NCBI RefSeq assembly: GCF_019656655.1
Contig: NZ_BPMV01000001.1
Location: 1,116,001 to 1,180,000, forward strand
DNA length: 64,000 nt
Source of the DNA: Tsukamurella sp. TY48
GTDB lineage: Bacteria; Actinomycetota; Actinomycetes; Mycobacteriales; Mycobacteriaceae
Reading direction: 5' to 3'
A program made the translations under genes and the position numbers. This document shows positions 1 to 9,073 of the stretch, piece after piece (the stretch's first letter is position 1; each line of letters begins with the position of its first letter). The notes under the pieces are model-generated. The model worked only from the letters and a program-made list of their open reading frames with translations, was not told the DNA's origin and did no database searches.

Positions 1-569
1 GCATCCGATTCGTCGTAGCCGCGCCAGATCCGGGCCCGCAGCGTTGGGGCCGAGAGCCCCGAGATCAGGGCCCGCAGCACCGGATTTCCGGATGCGTCGG
101 CGATCGTCTGGTGGAACAGGATGTCCTGCTGCACCAGAGTTTCCACCGAGGCGTCCGGGCCACCGAGAGACAGGGTCTCCTCCAGGACGGCCAGCTTCTC
201 GTCGGTGATCTTGTGCGTGGCCAGGGCCGTGGCCGCCGGCTCCAGAATGCGCCGCACCTCGAAGAAGTGCAGGACCGAATCCTCCTGCTGGAAATCGACC
301 ACGAAGCCCATCGTGTCCAGCAGCAGCGTGGGTTCCAGGCTGGTGACGTAGGTGCCGTCGCCCTGGCGCACGTCCAGGATGCGGAGCATGGCGAGCGCGC
401 GGATCGCCTCGCGCAGCGAGTTCCGCGACAACCCCAGGCGAGCGGCCAGATCCGCCTCACGCGGCAGGCGACTCCCGGCGGGCAGCTCGCCGTCCGTGAT
501 CATCGCCTTGAGCTTGAGGATCGCGTCGTCCGTCCGCGAGATCCGCCCGGCACCCTCGTTGGTCGACAT
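1..569 (-). CDS. GntR/FadR-type transcriptional regulator (3' end outside window)
   Basis: The gene runs off the left edge, so only the first 189 codons are seen. The N-terminal part is a winged helix-turn-helix of the GntR family (LPREADLAARLGLSRNSLRE, then an RQGDGTYV wing). It is followed by an all-helical FCD-type effector domain with RRILEPAAT and DILFHQTIADASGN, the usual metal/ligand-binding region of FadR-like regulators. It lies at the downstream end of the L-fucose-type catabolic genes and is the obvious local regulator, probably a repressor released by a sugar or sugar acid. The ATG at 569 has a TACCAT hexamer six bases upstream, so its mRNA may be leaderless. The family is clear; the effector is inferred from context. 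Confidence 0.9.
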   Translation of the reverse strand, partial: MSTNEGAGRISRTDDAILKLKAMITDGELPAGSRLPREADLAARLGLSRNSLREAIRALAMLRILDVRQGDGTYVTSLEPTLLLDTMGFVVDFQQEDSVLHFFEVRRILEPAATALATHKITDEKLAVLEETLSLGGPDASVETLVQQDILFHQTIADASGNPVLRALISGLSAPTLRARIWRGYDESD

Positions 570-604
570 CGGTCAATGGTACCGGCGTGGCCGCCTGCGC
601 GGAC

Positions 605-1582
605 TCACGACGCGGCTTCCAGATCGGCCCACAGCGCCTCGGGCGGAGGATTGCGGAGCAGATCGAGATCGTCGCGCACCTCCTGCGCCGAACGCATGCC
701 GAGCAGCACCGTGCGCACCGCCGGGTGCCGCAGCGGGAAGTGCACCGCCGCGTGCGGCAACGTGGTGCCGTGATCGCGGCAGATCCCCGCGATCCGGCGG
801 GCCCGATCGAGCACGCCCAGCGTGGCCGGGGCGTAGTCGTACATCGCCCCCGGTCGCGGATCGGCCGAGGCGCTGATCCCGGAGTTGAAGACGCCACCCG
901 CCGCCACCGAGACCTCGCGCTCGAGGCACGCCGGCAGCAGATCCTCCTCGGCGCTGCGATCGAGCACGGTGTACCGGCCCGCGACGAGCACGGCGTCCAG
1001 ATCCGTCTCCCGGACGAACCGGGTGAGCATCTCCGACTGGTTCATCCCCGCGCCGTAGGAGGTGATCACGCCCTGGCGGCGCAGCTCGTCCAGGGCGGGG
1101 AAGGCACCATCCATCGCCTCCGCGAAGTGATCATCGGGATCGTGCACGTACACCACGTCGATCCGATCCCGGCCCAGCCGCTCCAGGCTCGCCTCGATCG
1201 AGCGCAGCACACCGTCGCGGCTGAAGTCCCACACCCGCTCGACATCGGCGGACACCGCGAAGCCCTCCGAATCAGCGGAACCGCCGGACACCGCCGGACG
1301 CAGCACGCGGCCCACCTTCGTGGAGATCACCACATCGGCCCGATCGCCGAGTGCCGCACCGAGTCTGCGCTCGGAGAGCCCCAGACCGTAGTGGGGTGCG
1401 GTGTCGAAGTAGCGGACCCCGGCGTCGGCGGCCGTCTGCACCGCCTCCGCCGCCGCGGCATCGTCGACCTCCGCGTACAGGTTCCCGATCGCCGCCGCCC
1501 CGAAGGCCAGCGGCGCCACGCGGAGCCCGCCGCGCCCGAAGGCGCGATCCGCCGCGAGCACGGCGCCGCCGGGCGCCGTCAC
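605..1582 (-). CDS. Aldo/keto reductase, probable L-fucose (aldose) dehydrogenase
   Basis: This 325-residue protein is an aldo/keto reductase. The catalytic tetrad is visible: Asp and Tyr in YFDTAPHYGLGLSE, Lys in VISTKVGR and His in DVVYVHDPDD. It resembles the L-fucose/D-threo-aldose 1-dehydrogenase and pyridoxal 4-dehydrogenase branch. In this locus it would oxidise L-fucose to L-fuconolactone, the first step of the non-phosphorylating route. The start is a GTG at 1582 that overlaps the TGA of the upstream SDR gene (GTGA), implying translational coupling; a longer open frame upstream lies inside the SDR gene and was rejected. The enzyme class is secure; the exact sugar is inferred from the neighbours and could also be L-galactose or D-arabinose. 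Confidence 0.88.
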   Translation of the reverse strand: MTAPGGAVLAADRAFGRGGLRVAPLAFGAAAIGNLYAEVDDAAAAEAVQTAADAGVRYFDTAPHYGLGLSERRLGAALGDRADVVISTKVGRVLRPAVSGGSADSEGFAVSADVERVWDFSRDGVLRSIEASLERLGRDRIDVVYVHDPDDHFAEAMDGAFPALDELRRQGVITSYGAGMNQSEMLTRFVRETDLDAVLVAGRYTVLDRSAEEDLLPACLEREVSVAAGGVFNSGISASADPRPGAMYDYAPATLGVLDRARRIAGICRDHGTTLPHAAVHFPLRHPAVRTVLLGMRSAQEVRDDLDLLRNPPPEALWADLEAAS

Positions 1583-2340
1583 CGCGGAGCCGGGAGTCGA
1601 AGGCCGCTCATGCCGCCGTCCACGGCGAGCGAGGTGCCCGTAGTGGCGCTCGAAGCGGGGCTCAGTAGGTAGCAGATCGCCCCCGCCACTTCGGCATCCG
1701 TGACCAGACGGCCGGTGGGCTGCCGCTGCTGCAGGGCCTGTGCCTCGGCCTCCGGATCGGCCGCCGCGTCCAACAGGCGCCGCACCCACGGCGTGTCGAC
1801 GGTGCCGGGGTTCACGCAGTTGAACCGGATCCCCTCGCGCACATGATCGGCGGCCATGGCCCGCGTCATCGCCTCCACGGCGCCCTTCGACGCGCTGTAC
1901 AGGGCGCGGCCGGGCAGCCCCGCGGTGGCGGCGATCGAGCAGGTGTTCACCACGGCCGGATTCGCCGACCCCCGCAGGTGCGCGAGCGCCGCGCGGGTGA
2001 CCCGCACCGTGCCGAGCACGTTCACGTCCAGCACCCGCCGCCAATCATCGAGCGTGCCGGCTTCGACCGAGCCCTGCGCACCGATACCGGCGTTGTTCAC
2101 CAGGCCGTCCAGCCCGCCCAACGCCTCCGCCGCGGCGGCCACCGCCGCCGCCACCGAACCGTCATCGGCCACATCGCAGGCGAAGCCCTGCGATCCGGAC
2201 GGCGCACCGTCGGGCTGCAGGTCCAGGATCGCCACCGCCGCTCCGCGCGCCATGAGTTCCTCCGCCGTCCGCCGACCGATACCCGAGGCACCGCCGGTCA
2301 CGATCGCCCGGAACCCCGCGAATTCGCCTCCGCCGCTCAT
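1579..2340 (-). CDS. SDR oxidoreductase, probable 2-keto-3-deoxy-L-fuconate dehydrogenase
   Basis: A 253-residue classical short-chain dehydrogenase. It has the nucleotide-binding [10 protein letters not shown] near residue 15, NNAGIG, and the Ser...YSASK catalytic set ([13 protein letters not shown]). In the oxidative L-fucose route such an SDR converts 2-keto-3-deoxy-L-fuconate to 2,4-diketo-3-deoxy-L-fuconate, which fits its place between the dehydratase and the aldose dehydrogenase. Its ATG at 2340 overlaps the stop of the dehydratase gene (ATGA) and its stop overlaps the next start (GTGA), so it sits inside a tightly coupled operon. SDR substrate cannot be read from sequence; it could alternatively be a second sugar dehydrogenase. 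Confidence 0.88.
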   Translation of the reverse strand: MSGGGEFAGFRAIVTGGASGIGRRTAEELMARGAAVAILDLQPDGAPSGSQGFACDVADDGSVAAAVAAAAEALGGLDGLVNNAGIGAQGSVEAGTLDDWRRVLDVNVLGTVRVTRAALAHLRGSANPAVVNTCSIAATAGLPGRALYSASKGAVEAMTRAMAADHVREGIRFNCVNPGTVDTPWVRRLLDAAADPEAEAQALQQRQPTGRLVTDAEVAGAICYLLSPASSATTGTSLAVDGGMSGLRLPAPR

Positions 2341-3644
2341 TGTGCTTCCTTCCACGCTTGTCCGTCGGGAAAGCCGTACCGCTCGAGTGTCTCCGGGAAG
2401 ATCTGCGCCGAAAAACCGGGTTTCACGGGCGCCGCGTACGCACCGTCGACGATGCGCACCGGATCGAGGAAGTGCTCGTGCAGGTGGTCGACGTACTCGA
2501 TGTTGCGGTCGGCCATGGTGGCCGAGACCGCGATGAAGTCGAACATGGCGAGGTGCTGCACCAGCTCGCACAGTCCCACACCGCCGGCGTGCGGGCACAC
2601 CGGGATGCCGAACTTGGCCGCCAGCAGCAGGATCGCGATGTTCTCGTTGACTCCGGCGACGCGCGTGGAATCGAGCTGCAGGACGTCGATCGCCTTCGCC
2701 TGCAGCAGCTGCTTGACCAGCACGCGGCTGTGCGCGTGCTCGCCGGTGGCGATTCGCACCGGCGACACCCGCTGCCGGATCGCGGCGTGCGCGAGCACAT
2801 CGTCGGGCGCCGTGGGCTCCTCGACCCACCACGGATTGAAGGGTGCGAGCCGCTCGATCGCGGCGACCGCCTCGTAGACGTCCCACCGCTGGTTGGCGTC
2901 GACCGCGATCCGGATGTCGTCGCCCACCACCGAACGGGCCAGCGCGAAGCGGCGCACATCGTCGTCGATGTCGGCGCCCACCTTGAGCTTGATCTGCGTG
3001 AAGCCCTCGGCCACCGCCTCCTTCGCGAGGCGCTCGAGCTTCTCGTCCGAATAGCCGAGCCACCCCGGCGAGGTGGTGTACGCGGGATAGCCCTTCGCCC
3101 GCAGCGCGGCCATGCGCTCGGCCCGTCCCGGCTCCGCGTCCCGCAGCATGGCCAGGGCCTCGTCGCGGGTGAGCGCATCGGTGAGATAGCGGAAGTCGAC
3201 CAGGTCGACGATCGCCTCCGGGCTCAGTTCGCCCAGCAGCTGCCACAGCGGCAGGCCCTCGCGCTTGGCCCGCAGGTCCCACAGCGCATTGATCACCGCG
3301 CCGATCGCCATGTGCATGACGCCCTTCTCGGGCCCCAGCCAGCGGAGCTGGGCGTCGTACACGAGATCGCGCCACATGCCGCCCAGATCGGCGAGGGTCG
3401 CCTCCACATCGCGGCCCAGCACGTACGGCGCCAGCGCCTCGATCGCGGCACGCTGCACGTCGTTGCCGCGGCCGATGGTGAAGACGAAGCCGTGGCCCTC
3501 GTGGCCGTCACCGGCGTCGGTGCCCAGGATCAGGTACGCCGCCGAGTAGTCCGGATCGAGGTTCATCGCGTCCGAACCGTCGAGATCGACGGAGGTGGGG
3601 AAACGCACGTCCAGCGTGCGGAAATCGGTGAACACCGCGGACAT
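2337..3644 (-). CDS. Enolase-superfamily L-fuconate dehydratase
   Basis: A 435-residue mandelate racemase/enolase-superfamily protein. The N-terminal [14 protein letters not shown] segment is typical of L-fuconate dehydratases and of the related human ENOSF1. Metal ligands are visible in [10 protein letters not shown] and [10 protein letters not shown], with a further acid in ATGEHAHSR, and the catalytic His lies in [10 protein letters not shown]. The enzyme would dehydrate L-fuconate to 2-keto-3-deoxy-L-fuconate. I chose the ATG at 3644, one base after the hydrolase stop, over an upstream in-frame start lying inside the hydrolase gene. It is part of the minus-strand operon. Among the enzymes here it is the strongest pointer to the substrate, though related dehydratases act on other 6-deoxy or L-galactonate acids. 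Confidence 0.93.
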   Translation of the reverse strand: MSAVFTDFRTLDVRFPTSVDLDGSDAMNLDPDYSAAYLILGTDAGDGHEGHGFVFTIGRGNDVQRAAIEALAPYVLGRDVEATLADLGGMWRDLVYDAQLRWLGPEKGVMHMAIGAVINALWDLRAKREGLPLWQLLGELSPEAIVDLVDFRYLTDALTRDEALAMLRDAEPGRAERMAALRAKGYPAYTTSPGWLGYSDEKLERLAKEAVAEGFTQIKLKVGADIDDDVRRFALARSVVGDDIRIAVDANQRWDVYEAVAAIERLAPFNPWWVEEPTAPDDVLAHAAIRQRVSPVRIATGEHAHSRVLVKQLLQAKAIDVLQLDSTRVAGVNENIAILLLAAKFGIPVCPHAGGVGLCELVQHLAMFDFIAVSATMADRNIEYVDHLHEHFLDPVRIVDGAYAAPVKPGFSAQIFPETLERYGFPDGQAWKEAQ

Positions 3645-3645
3645 C

Positions 3646-4497
3646 TCAGGCCTCTCCGAGAACGGAACGGTGACCACCCAGGCCGTCGATGTGCGTCTCG
3701 ATCACATCGCCGCGGCGCAGGTAGGGCTTGGGGTCCGGGTAGCCGAAGGCGACGCCGGCAGGGGTGCCCGTGTTCACCACATCACCCGGCTCCAGGACCA
3801 TGAACTGGCTCAGGTACCGGATGATCTCACCCACACCGAAGATCATCTGCGCGGTGTTCGCCTCCTGGCGCACCTCGCCGTTCACCGTGAGCCGGATGTC
3901 GAGCACCTGCGGATCCGGGATCTCGTCGGCGGTCACCAGCTCCGGACCGAGCGGGTTGAAGGTCTCGCAGTTCTTGCCCTTGTCCCAGGTGCCGCCGCGG
4001 TTCATCTGGAAATCGCGCTCGGAGACGTCGTCGGACACCGTGTACCCGGCCACGCAGGCCAGGCCCTGTGCGGCATCGTCGAGATACCGTGCCGTGCTGC
4101 CGATCACGGCGGCCAGCTCCACCTCGTAGTCGGTGGCCACCGAGCCGCGCGGGATCAGCACCTCGTCCTCGGGCCCCACGATCGTGCCCGAGGTCTTGAG
4201 GAACATCACCGGCTCGGCCGGCGTCTCGTGCGCCGTCTCCTGCGCGTGCGCCAGGTAGTTGACACCGATGCAGACCACCTTGCCGGGCCGCGACACCGGT
4301 GCGCCGACGCGCAGCCCCGTCGGGTCGACCTCCGGGAGCCGACCACCGGACAGCGCCTCCTGCAGGAGGGTTCGCGCCGTCGCGATCGTGCTCGGATCGT
4401 AATCGCGGACCACGCCCGAGGCGTCGAACCATCGTCCATCTCCGGTGGAGACGATCGGGCGTTCGTGCCCCGCCTCACCGACTCGTCGCAGTCTCAT
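3646..4497 (-). CDS. FAH-family hydrolase, probable 2,4-diketo-3-deoxy-L-fuconate hydrolase
   Basis: A 283-residue protein with a short N-terminal domain and a fumarylacetoacetate-hydrolase fold from about residue 70. Family signatures include [13 protein letters not shown], the metal-binding [22 protein letters not shown] and [11 protein letters not shown]. In the known oxidative L-fucose pathway a member of this family splits 2,4-diketo-3-deoxy-L-fuconate into pyruvate and L-lactate, which matches a lactate dehydrogenase encoded just beyond the transporter. Its ATG overlaps the transporter stop (ATGA). Other FAH proteins cleave acylpyruvates or aromatic-ring products, so the assignment rests on neighbours as well as on the family. 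Confidence 0.9.
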   Translation of the reverse strand: MRLRRVGEAGHERPIVSTGDGRWFDASGVVRDYDPSTIATARTLLQEALSGGRLPEVDPTGLRVGAPVSRPGKVVCIGVNYLAHAQETAHETPAEPVMFLKTSGTIVGPEDEVLIPRGSVATDYEVELAAVIGSTARYLDDAAQGLACVAGYTVSDDVSERDFQMNRGGTWDKGKNCETFNPLGPELVTADEIPDPQVLDIRLTVNGEVRQEANTAQMIFGVGEIIRYLSQFMVLEPGDVVNTGTPAGVAFGYPDPKPYLRRGDVIETHIDGLGGHRSVLGEA

Positions 4498-5867
4498 CGA
4501 CGTCCTTTCGTGCTGATGACGCCCGAACCGGCGGTCGCCGATTCCTTCTCGCGCCAGTAATCTTCGATCTCCTCGAGGGACTTACCCCGGGTCTCCGGCA
4601 CACAGCGCCAGACATAGGCGGCGCCGAGGAGGGAGAGCGCCGCGAACAAGAGGAAGGACTTGGTGCCGGCCGCCTCCAGGAAGTTGGGGAACCACCGGGA
4701 GGAGACGGCGTTGAGCAGATACTGGCTGAAGGTGATGATGCCCATGCCGAGCGCCCGCGCGCGCAGCGGGAGGAGCTCCGGGCAGATCAGCCAGAACACC
4801 GGCCCCAGACCGAATCCGAAGGCGAAGGTGTAGAGGAAGACGCACGCGATCGCGAAGGCCTGCGCGTCCGGGAAGAGGGCGATGCCCACCGTGGGAAGCA
4901 CCTGCCCGAGCAGACTGATGATGAGCAGCGGTTTGCGCCCCATCCGCTCGACCAGGGGCAGCGACAGCGCCGTCGACACCACCAGTGCGATGCCCACCAT
5001 GTAGTTGGCCACCGTTCCGGCCGAGCCGTTGCCGGTGTGCTCGAAGATGATCGGCGCGTAGTAGACCACCGAGTTGATGCCCGTGAACACCTGGAAGAAG
5101 GTGAGCGTGAGTGCGATCACCAGCGCGGGACGATAGGTGCCGCTGAACAGTTCGCGGAACCCCGCCGACTGCTCGCGCAGGCTGTCGCCGATCTCCCGCG
5201 CCTCCCGGCCCGCCTCACCGGGGCCGCCGCGCAGACGTTCGAGGATCCGCTCGGCGCGCTCGGTCTCGCCGCGCATGATCAGCCAGCGCGGGCTGGACGG
5301 CGCGATCACCATGCCCACCATGAAGATCAGCGCCGGCACCGCGCCGAGCCCCAGGATCCACCGCCACTGCCCGGACGCGGTGAACGCGCTGCCCACGACG
5401 TAGGCGGTGAGGATGCCGATGTTGACCGACAGCTGGTACAGCGCGGTGAGCATGCCGCGCACCCGTTTCGGTGCCAGCTCACTGAGGTAGATCAGGCCGA
5501 ATTGATTGGCGATGCCGCACGCGAATCCTAGGATGAATCGAGACACCGTGAGCGTGGTCAGATCGGGCGCGAAGGCGCATCCGACCGAACCGACGATGAA
5601 CAGCGCCCCGCACAGGATGAGGAGGTGCCGGCGGTCGTAGCGACGGGCGGCCAGCGTCGCGGCCACGATGGCGGGCAGCGCGCCGAACAACAACATACTG
5701 GTCAACATGCCCTGGCCGTCGGCATCGAGCCCGAACTGCTCGGTGATCAGCGGGAGCGCACCCGACATCGAGCCGGAATCGTAGCCGTACAGGATGCCCG
5801 ACATGCCGCCCAGCACGGCGATCGCATAGACCGCCTTCGGAATCGGCGGTGTTGTGGCTTGAGTCAC
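4494..5867 (-). CDS. MFS sugar transporter (sugar porter family)
   Basis: A 457-residue, twelve-helix major facilitator. Sugar-porter signatures are present: [13 protein letters not shown] in the first helix, RYDRRHLL after helix 2, a large central loop with [25 protein letters not shown] in helix 7, ERMGRKPLL and a C-terminal [14 protein letters not shown]. It would import the 6-deoxysugar by proton symport. The start is GTG at 5867. A candidate operator (5870-5901) and a TAAGGT hexamer eight bases upstream of the start lie directly before it, so initiation of the whole minus-strand operon is likely controlled there. It is the first gene of that operon; lldD is divergent. Confidence 0.92.
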   Translation of the reverse strand: MTQATTPPIPKAVYAIAVLGGMSGILYGYDSGSMSGALPLITEQFGLDADGQGMLTSMLLFGALPAIVAATLAARRYDRRHLLILCGALFIVGSVGCAFAPDLTTLTVSRFILGFACGIANQFGLIYLSELAPKRVRGMLTALYQLSVNIGILTAYVVGSAFTASGQWRWILGLGAVPALIFMVGMVIAPSSPRWLIMRGETERAERILERLRGGPGEAGREAREIGDSLREQSAGFRELFSGTYRPALVIALTLTFFQVFTGINSVVYYAPIIFEHTGNGSAGTVANYMVGIALVVSTALSLPLVERMGRKPLLIISLLGQVLPTVGIALFPDAQAFAIACVFLYTFAFGFGLGPVFWLICPELLPLRARALGMGIITFSQYLLNAVSSRWFPNFLEAAGTKSFLLFAALSLLGAAYVWRCVPETRGKSLEEIEDYWREKESATAGSGVISTKGRR

Positions 5868-5869
5868 AA

Positions 5870-5901
5870 ACCAAGACCTTAAACATCGGAGGTCTGTTGG
5901 T
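5870..5901. promoter_or_regulatory. Imperfect inverted repeat, candidate GntR/FadR-type operator
   Basis: ACCAAGACCT at 5870-5879 is mirrored by AGGTCTGTTGGT at 5890-5901, around a 10-base centre. FadR-subfamily regulators commonly bind TGGTnnnACCA-like dyads, and TTGGT/ACCAA halves are present here at wider spacing. The site touches the transporter start (GTG at 5867) and lies 70 bases before the lldD start, so one bound dimer could silence both divergent units. The repeat is seen directly; the binding protein is inferred to be the GntR-family product at 1-569. Confidence 0.5.
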
Positions 5902-5971
5902 CAACCGGCTGCGCGACTCGGCGTGGTGGCCGTACAGTCGGGAACAAGCATTCACAGTGATCGGAGGAATC

Positions 5972-7249
5972 ATGCGCCGTCAGGTACCCAAGGTGCGGGA
6001 CCTCGCGCCCCTCATGCGCGTCAAGGCACCCCGGCTGGATCGTCGATCGGCCCGATTGGACGACGCCCAGACCATCGCAGACCTGCGCCGCATCGCGCAA
6101 CGCCGCACCCCGCGCGCCGCCTTCGACTACACCGACGGCGCCGCCGAGGCCGAACTCTCGCTCGCCCGCGCGCGGCAGGCCTTCGCCGACATCGAGTTCC
6201 ATCCGCAGATCCTGCGCGATGTGGCCGAGGTGGACACCGCACGCACCGTGCTCGGCGGACCGTCGGCCCTGCCCTTCGCGATCGCCCCCACCGGCTTCAC
6301 CCGCATGATGCAGACCGAGGGCGAACTCGCCGGCGTCCGCGCCGCGACCCGCGCCGGCATCCCGTTCTCCTTGTCCACCATGGGCACCGCATCGATCGAG
6401 GAAGTCGCGGACGCCTCGGCGGCGGCCGCGCAACCCGGCGGAGCGCGCGGCCGGCAGTGGTTCCAGCTGTACATGTGGCGCGACCGCGACCGGTCGATGG
6501 CCCTCGTGGACCGCGCCGCGAAGGCGGGATACGACACACTGCTCGTGACCGTCGACGTGCCGGTGGCCGGGGCGCGCCTGCGGGACAAGCGCAACGGCAT
6601 GACCATCCCGCCCGCGCTCACCCTGCGCACCATCCTCGACGCCGTACCGCGACCGCACTGGTGGATCGACTTCCTCACCACCGAGCCGCTGTCCTTCGCC
6701 TCGCTCGACCGCTGGTCGGGCACCGTCGGCGAGCTCCTGGACTCGATGTTCGACCCGACCGTCGATTACACCGATCTGGCGTGGATCAAGGAGCAGTGGC
6801 CCGGCAAGGTGGTGGTCAAGGGCGTGCAGACCCTCGACGATGCCCGACGCTGCGCCGAACTCGGCGTGGACGGCATCATCCTGTCCAATCACGGTGGCCG
6901 CCAGCTCGATCGCGCCCCCGTCCCGTTCCACCTGCTGCCCGCCGTCGCGGCCGAACTCGGCGATTCGACGGAGATCCTGCTGGATACCGGCATCATGTCG
7001 GGCGCCGACATCGTGGCCGCCGTCGCGCTCGGCGCCCGCAGCACGCTGGTCGGGCGGGCCTACCTCTACGGCCTCATGGCGGGCGGCGAGGCCGGCGTGG
7101 ACCGCGCCATCACCATCCTCGGCGACGAGGTGCGCCGCACCATGCGCCTGCTGGGCGCCAACTCGCTCGACGAGCTCGGCCCCGAGCACGTCACCCAGCT
7201 CACGCGCGTGCAGCCGCTCCCCCGCCCCGGACAGGCGGTGCGATCGTGA
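5972..7249 (+). CDS. lldD: FMN-dependent L-lactate dehydrogenase / alpha-hydroxy-acid oxidase
   Basis: A 425-residue member of the FMN-dependent alpha-hydroxy-acid dehydrogenase family. Visible features are [12 protein letters not shown] near the N-terminus, the flavin-site [23 protein letters not shown], and the catalytic His-Arg segment [12 protein letters not shown] followed by [12 protein letters not shown]. It oxidises L-lactate to pyruvate in the membrane-linked respiratory chain. The FAH-family hydrolase nearby should release L-lactate, so this enzyme completes the pathway. The ATG at 5972 follows a GGAGG at 5963-5967. Its stop overlaps the mutarotase start (GTGA). Lactate is the best guess; mandelate- and glycolate-oxidising relatives look similar. 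Confidence 0.88.
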   Translation: MRRQVPKVRDLAPLMRVKAPRLDRRSARLDDAQTIADLRRIAQRRTPRAAFDYTDGAAEAELSLARARQAFADIEFHPQILRDVAEVDTARTVLGGPSALPFAIAPTGFTRMMQTEGELAGVRAATRAGIPFSLSTMGTASIEEVADASAAAAQPGGARGRQWFQLYMWRDRDRSMALVDRAAKAGYDTLLVTVDVPVAGARLRDKRNGMTIPPALTLRTILDAVPRPHWWIDFLTTEPLSFASLDRWSGTVGELLDSMFDPTVDYTDLAWIKEQWPGKVVVKGVQTLDDARRCAELGVDGIILSNHGGRQLDRAPVPFHLLPAVAAELGDSTEILLDTGIMSGADIVAAVALGARSTLVGRAYLYGLMAGGEAGVDRAITILGDEVRRTMRLLGANSLDELGPEHVTQLTRVQPLPRPGQAVRS

Positions 7250-7569
7250 CCGAGACCATCGCCCTGCACACCCGGCTCAAGCCCGGTGCCGAGGCGGAGT
7301 ACGACCGGGTGCACGCGGTGATCCCCACCGAGCTCGACGGTGCGCTGCGCGAAGCCGGCGTGCGCTCGTGGCGGATCTGGCGCGACGGCCGCGACCTTTT
7401 CCATCACGTGGAGGTCGACGACTACCGCGCCATGCGGCTGCACCTCGCCGAGCACCCCGCCAACGTGCCCTGGCAGGCCCGGATGGCCGAACTGCTCGAG
7501 GTGGAGGACGACTACTCCGGCGACGACCGCGGCATCCCGCTGGTGTGGGCGCTCCCCCTGGATCGATGA
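7246..7569 (+). CDS. L-rhamnose/L-fucose mutarotase family protein
   Basis: A 107-residue protein of the small ferredoxin-like mutarotase family (COG3254/DUF718). Typical elements are [16 protein letters not shown] near the N-terminus, [17 protein letters not shown] and a C-terminal GIPLVWALP. Members interconvert the anomers of L-rhamnose or L-fucose, supplying the form the dehydrogenase uses. It starts at a GTG overlapping the lldD stop and ends in an ATGA overlap with the lactonase gene, so all three plus-strand genes are translationally coupled. The context favours L-fucose over L-rhamnose, because the dehydratase resembles FucD. Confidence 0.85.
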   Translation: MTETIALHTRLKPGAEAEYDRVHAVIPTELDGALREAGVRSWRIWRDGRDLFHHVEVDDYRAMRLHLAEHPANVPWQARMAELLEVEDDYSGDDRGIPLVWALPLDR

Positions 7570-8384
7570 TCGTCGACGCGCACCACCACCTCTGGGACCG
7601 GAGCCGGCACGATCACGGCTGGCTCGATTCACCGGGCCTCGAGGCGATCCGGCGCGACTTCACGCCGGCCGACCTCGCCGCGGAGACCACTGCGACGACG
7701 GTCGCCGTGCAGGCCCTGAACTCCGCCGCCGAGACCCGCGAACTCCTCGCCGCGGGTGGCCCGGTGGCCGCCGTGGTCGGGTGGGCGGACCTGACGTCGG
7801 AGGCATGCGGCGACGCCCTTGACGCCCTTGCCGCCGCCCCGGGAGGCGAGAAGCTGCGCGGGCTGCGGCATCTCGCGCAGGGCGAGCCCGATCCGCGCTG
7901 GCTGACGCGCGCCGACGTCGCCCGCGGACTGTCCGCCGCCACCGACCGCGGCCTCGCCTACGATCTGCTGGTACGCGGACCGCAGCGCGCCGCGGCGCTG
8001 GACCTGGCGCGCGCCCTGCCGGGAACCTCGTTCGTGGTCGATCACGCGGGTAAGCCGGATATCGGTGCGGGCGAATGGGACTCGTGGGCCGCATGGATTC
8101 TCGACCTCGCGGCGCTACCCAATGTGACCTGCAAGCTGTCCGGGCTGGTGACCGAATGTCCGCCGCGGCCGTGGAGCCGCGAGCTGATCGCACCCTACGC
8201 CCGGCACGTGCTGGAATCCTTCGGCGCCGACCGGGTGCTGTTCGGCTCCGACTGGCCGGTGTGCCTCCTGGAGGCGTCGTACCAGCAGGTGCGGGAGCTC
8301 ACCGTCGACCTGCTCGACGGTGCGTCCGACGCCGAACGGGACGCGGTGCTGGGCGGCACCGCGGGGCGCGTCTACCGCCTGTAG
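7566..8384 (+). CDS. Amidohydrolase-family lactonase, probable L-fuconolactonase
   Basis: A 272-residue amidohydrolase_2-type TIM barrel. The metal-binding DAHHHLWD lies at residues 4-11; FVVDHAGKPD, CKLSGL and LFGSDWPVC carry the other conserved residues. In this pathway it would open L-fucono-1,5-lactone, the aldose dehydrogenase product, to L-fuconate for the dehydratase. The ATG overlaps the mutarotase stop. It is the last gene of the plus-strand unit; two hairpins follow before the convergent DoxX-like gene. Lactonase activity on a related sugar lactone is possible. Confidence 0.85.
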   Translation: MIVDAHHHLWDRSRHDHGWLDSPGLEAIRRDFTPADLAAETTATTVAVQALNSAAETRELLAAGGPVAAVVGWADLTSEACGDALDALAAAPGGEKLRGLRHLAQGEPDPRWLTRADVARGLSAATDRGLAYDLLVRGPQRAAALDLARALPGTSFVVDHAGKPDIGAGEWDSWAAWILDLAALPNVTCKLSGLVTECPPRPWSRELIAPYARHVLESFGADRVLFGSDWPVCLLEASYQQVRELTVDLLDGASDAERDAVLGGTAGRVYRL

Positions 8385-8389
8385 AACGG

Positions 8390-8460
8390 GCTCTCCCCTC
8401 CGCCGCGGGTGGGGGGACGCGCGACGAAGGGGAGAGCGAGGAAGCCGCCCCGTGGGCGGC
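8390..8460. terminator. Two hairpins between convergent genes
   Basis: GCTCTCCCCT (8390-8399) pairs with AGGGGAGAGC (8428-8437), and GCCGCCC (8444-8450) pairs with GGGCGGC (8454-8460). They fill the gap between the lactonase stop (8384) and the convergent DoxX-like stop (8466), so they probably serve both directions. Neither is followed by a clear T-tract, which is common in high-G+C actinobacteria. Confidence 0.6.
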
Positions 8461-8465
8461 CAGGT

Positions 8466-8891
8466 CTAGGAGCCGAGGACCGCCGTGCGCAGGTCCGGCC
8501 GGCGCAGGAACATCGCGATCCAGATGAGCACGCCCACGTAGACGCCGGAGAGCACGTAACCGGCGATCGGCTGCTCGGCGCGCAGGTTGATCGCCACCGC
8601 GCCGCCCAGGTAGCCGGTGAGGTAGATGGCGCCGATCACCGCAGTGCGCGGGATGGTCCACAGGATCACGCCCACCAGCAGCACCAGGCCGATCACCACG
8701 ATGTGCTTCTCCTGGAATCCCAGCTTCAGCGTCCCGTCGATCACCGCCTGCGGCTTGGTGAGCTTGCCGATCACGTCGAAGACCAGGAACGCCCAGATCA
8801 GGACCGTGAGCACCATGCCCGCGATCCAGGACTTCGAGCGCCCCTCCCAGGGCTTGGCGGCGGTGGTGTCAGTAGCGGTCCCGGTTGCCAT
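8466..8891 (-). CDS. DoxX-like small membrane protein
   Basis: A 141-residue membrane protein with about four helices: an N-terminal one (WIAGMVLTVLIWAFLVFDVI), then IVVIGLVLLVGVILW, a GYLGGA-containing helix and a final YVLSGVYVGVLIWIAMFL. This layout, with GYLGGAVAINLR, matches the DoxX_2 family, whose members are mostly uncharacterised and sometimes linked to redox or quinone chemistry. The ATG at 8891 has a GGTGAGGAG ribosome site. Upstream is a striking pair of overlapping dyads (8912-8945). It is convergent with the sugar genes and unlikely to belong to them. Confidence 0.78.
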   Translation of the reverse strand: MATGTATDTTAAKPWEGRSKSWIAGMVLTVLIWAFLVFDVIGKLTKPQAVIDGTLKLGFQEKHIVVIGLVLLVGVILWTIPRTAVIGAIYLTGYLGGAVAINLRAEQPIAGYVLSGVYVGVLIWIAMFLRRPDLRTAVLGS

Positions 8892-8911
8892 CGTCGGCTC
8901 CTCACCTCGCG

Positions 8912-8945
8912 TGTTCACGGTGTGAACATCTGCATGTTCACACCG
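8912..8945. promoter_or_regulatory. Overlapping perfect dyads upstream of the DoxX-like gene
   Basis: TGTTCAC (8912-8918) and GTGAACA (8922-8928) form a 7-3-7 palindrome. CGGTGTGAACAT (8918-8929) and ATGTTCACACCG (8934-8945) form a perfect 12-4-12 palindrome. Three alternating copies of the TGTTCAC half-site result. The site lies 20 to 55 bases upstream of the DoxX-like ATG, where a TetR- or MarR-type repressor would act. The DJ-1/PfpI gene is divergent but 128 bases away. Confidence 0.65.
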
Positions 8946-9073
8946 TAGACATGATCGTCGTCGAGAACAAGCCCCCTCCGCACGGAGCCGACCTTCCGCA
9001 GCCAGAGCGGCAGGAGCAGCCGAGGCACCGCAGCGATCTGCACAACGTCGCGGGAGGGCAATAGTGTGGCCGG

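Noticed and set aside
1579-3375. A 598-residue fusion of SDR with an upstream Arg/Ala-rich segment
   Set aside because: The upstream part is out-of-frame translation of the dehydratase gene; the SDR has its own ATG at 2340 in an ATGA overlap.
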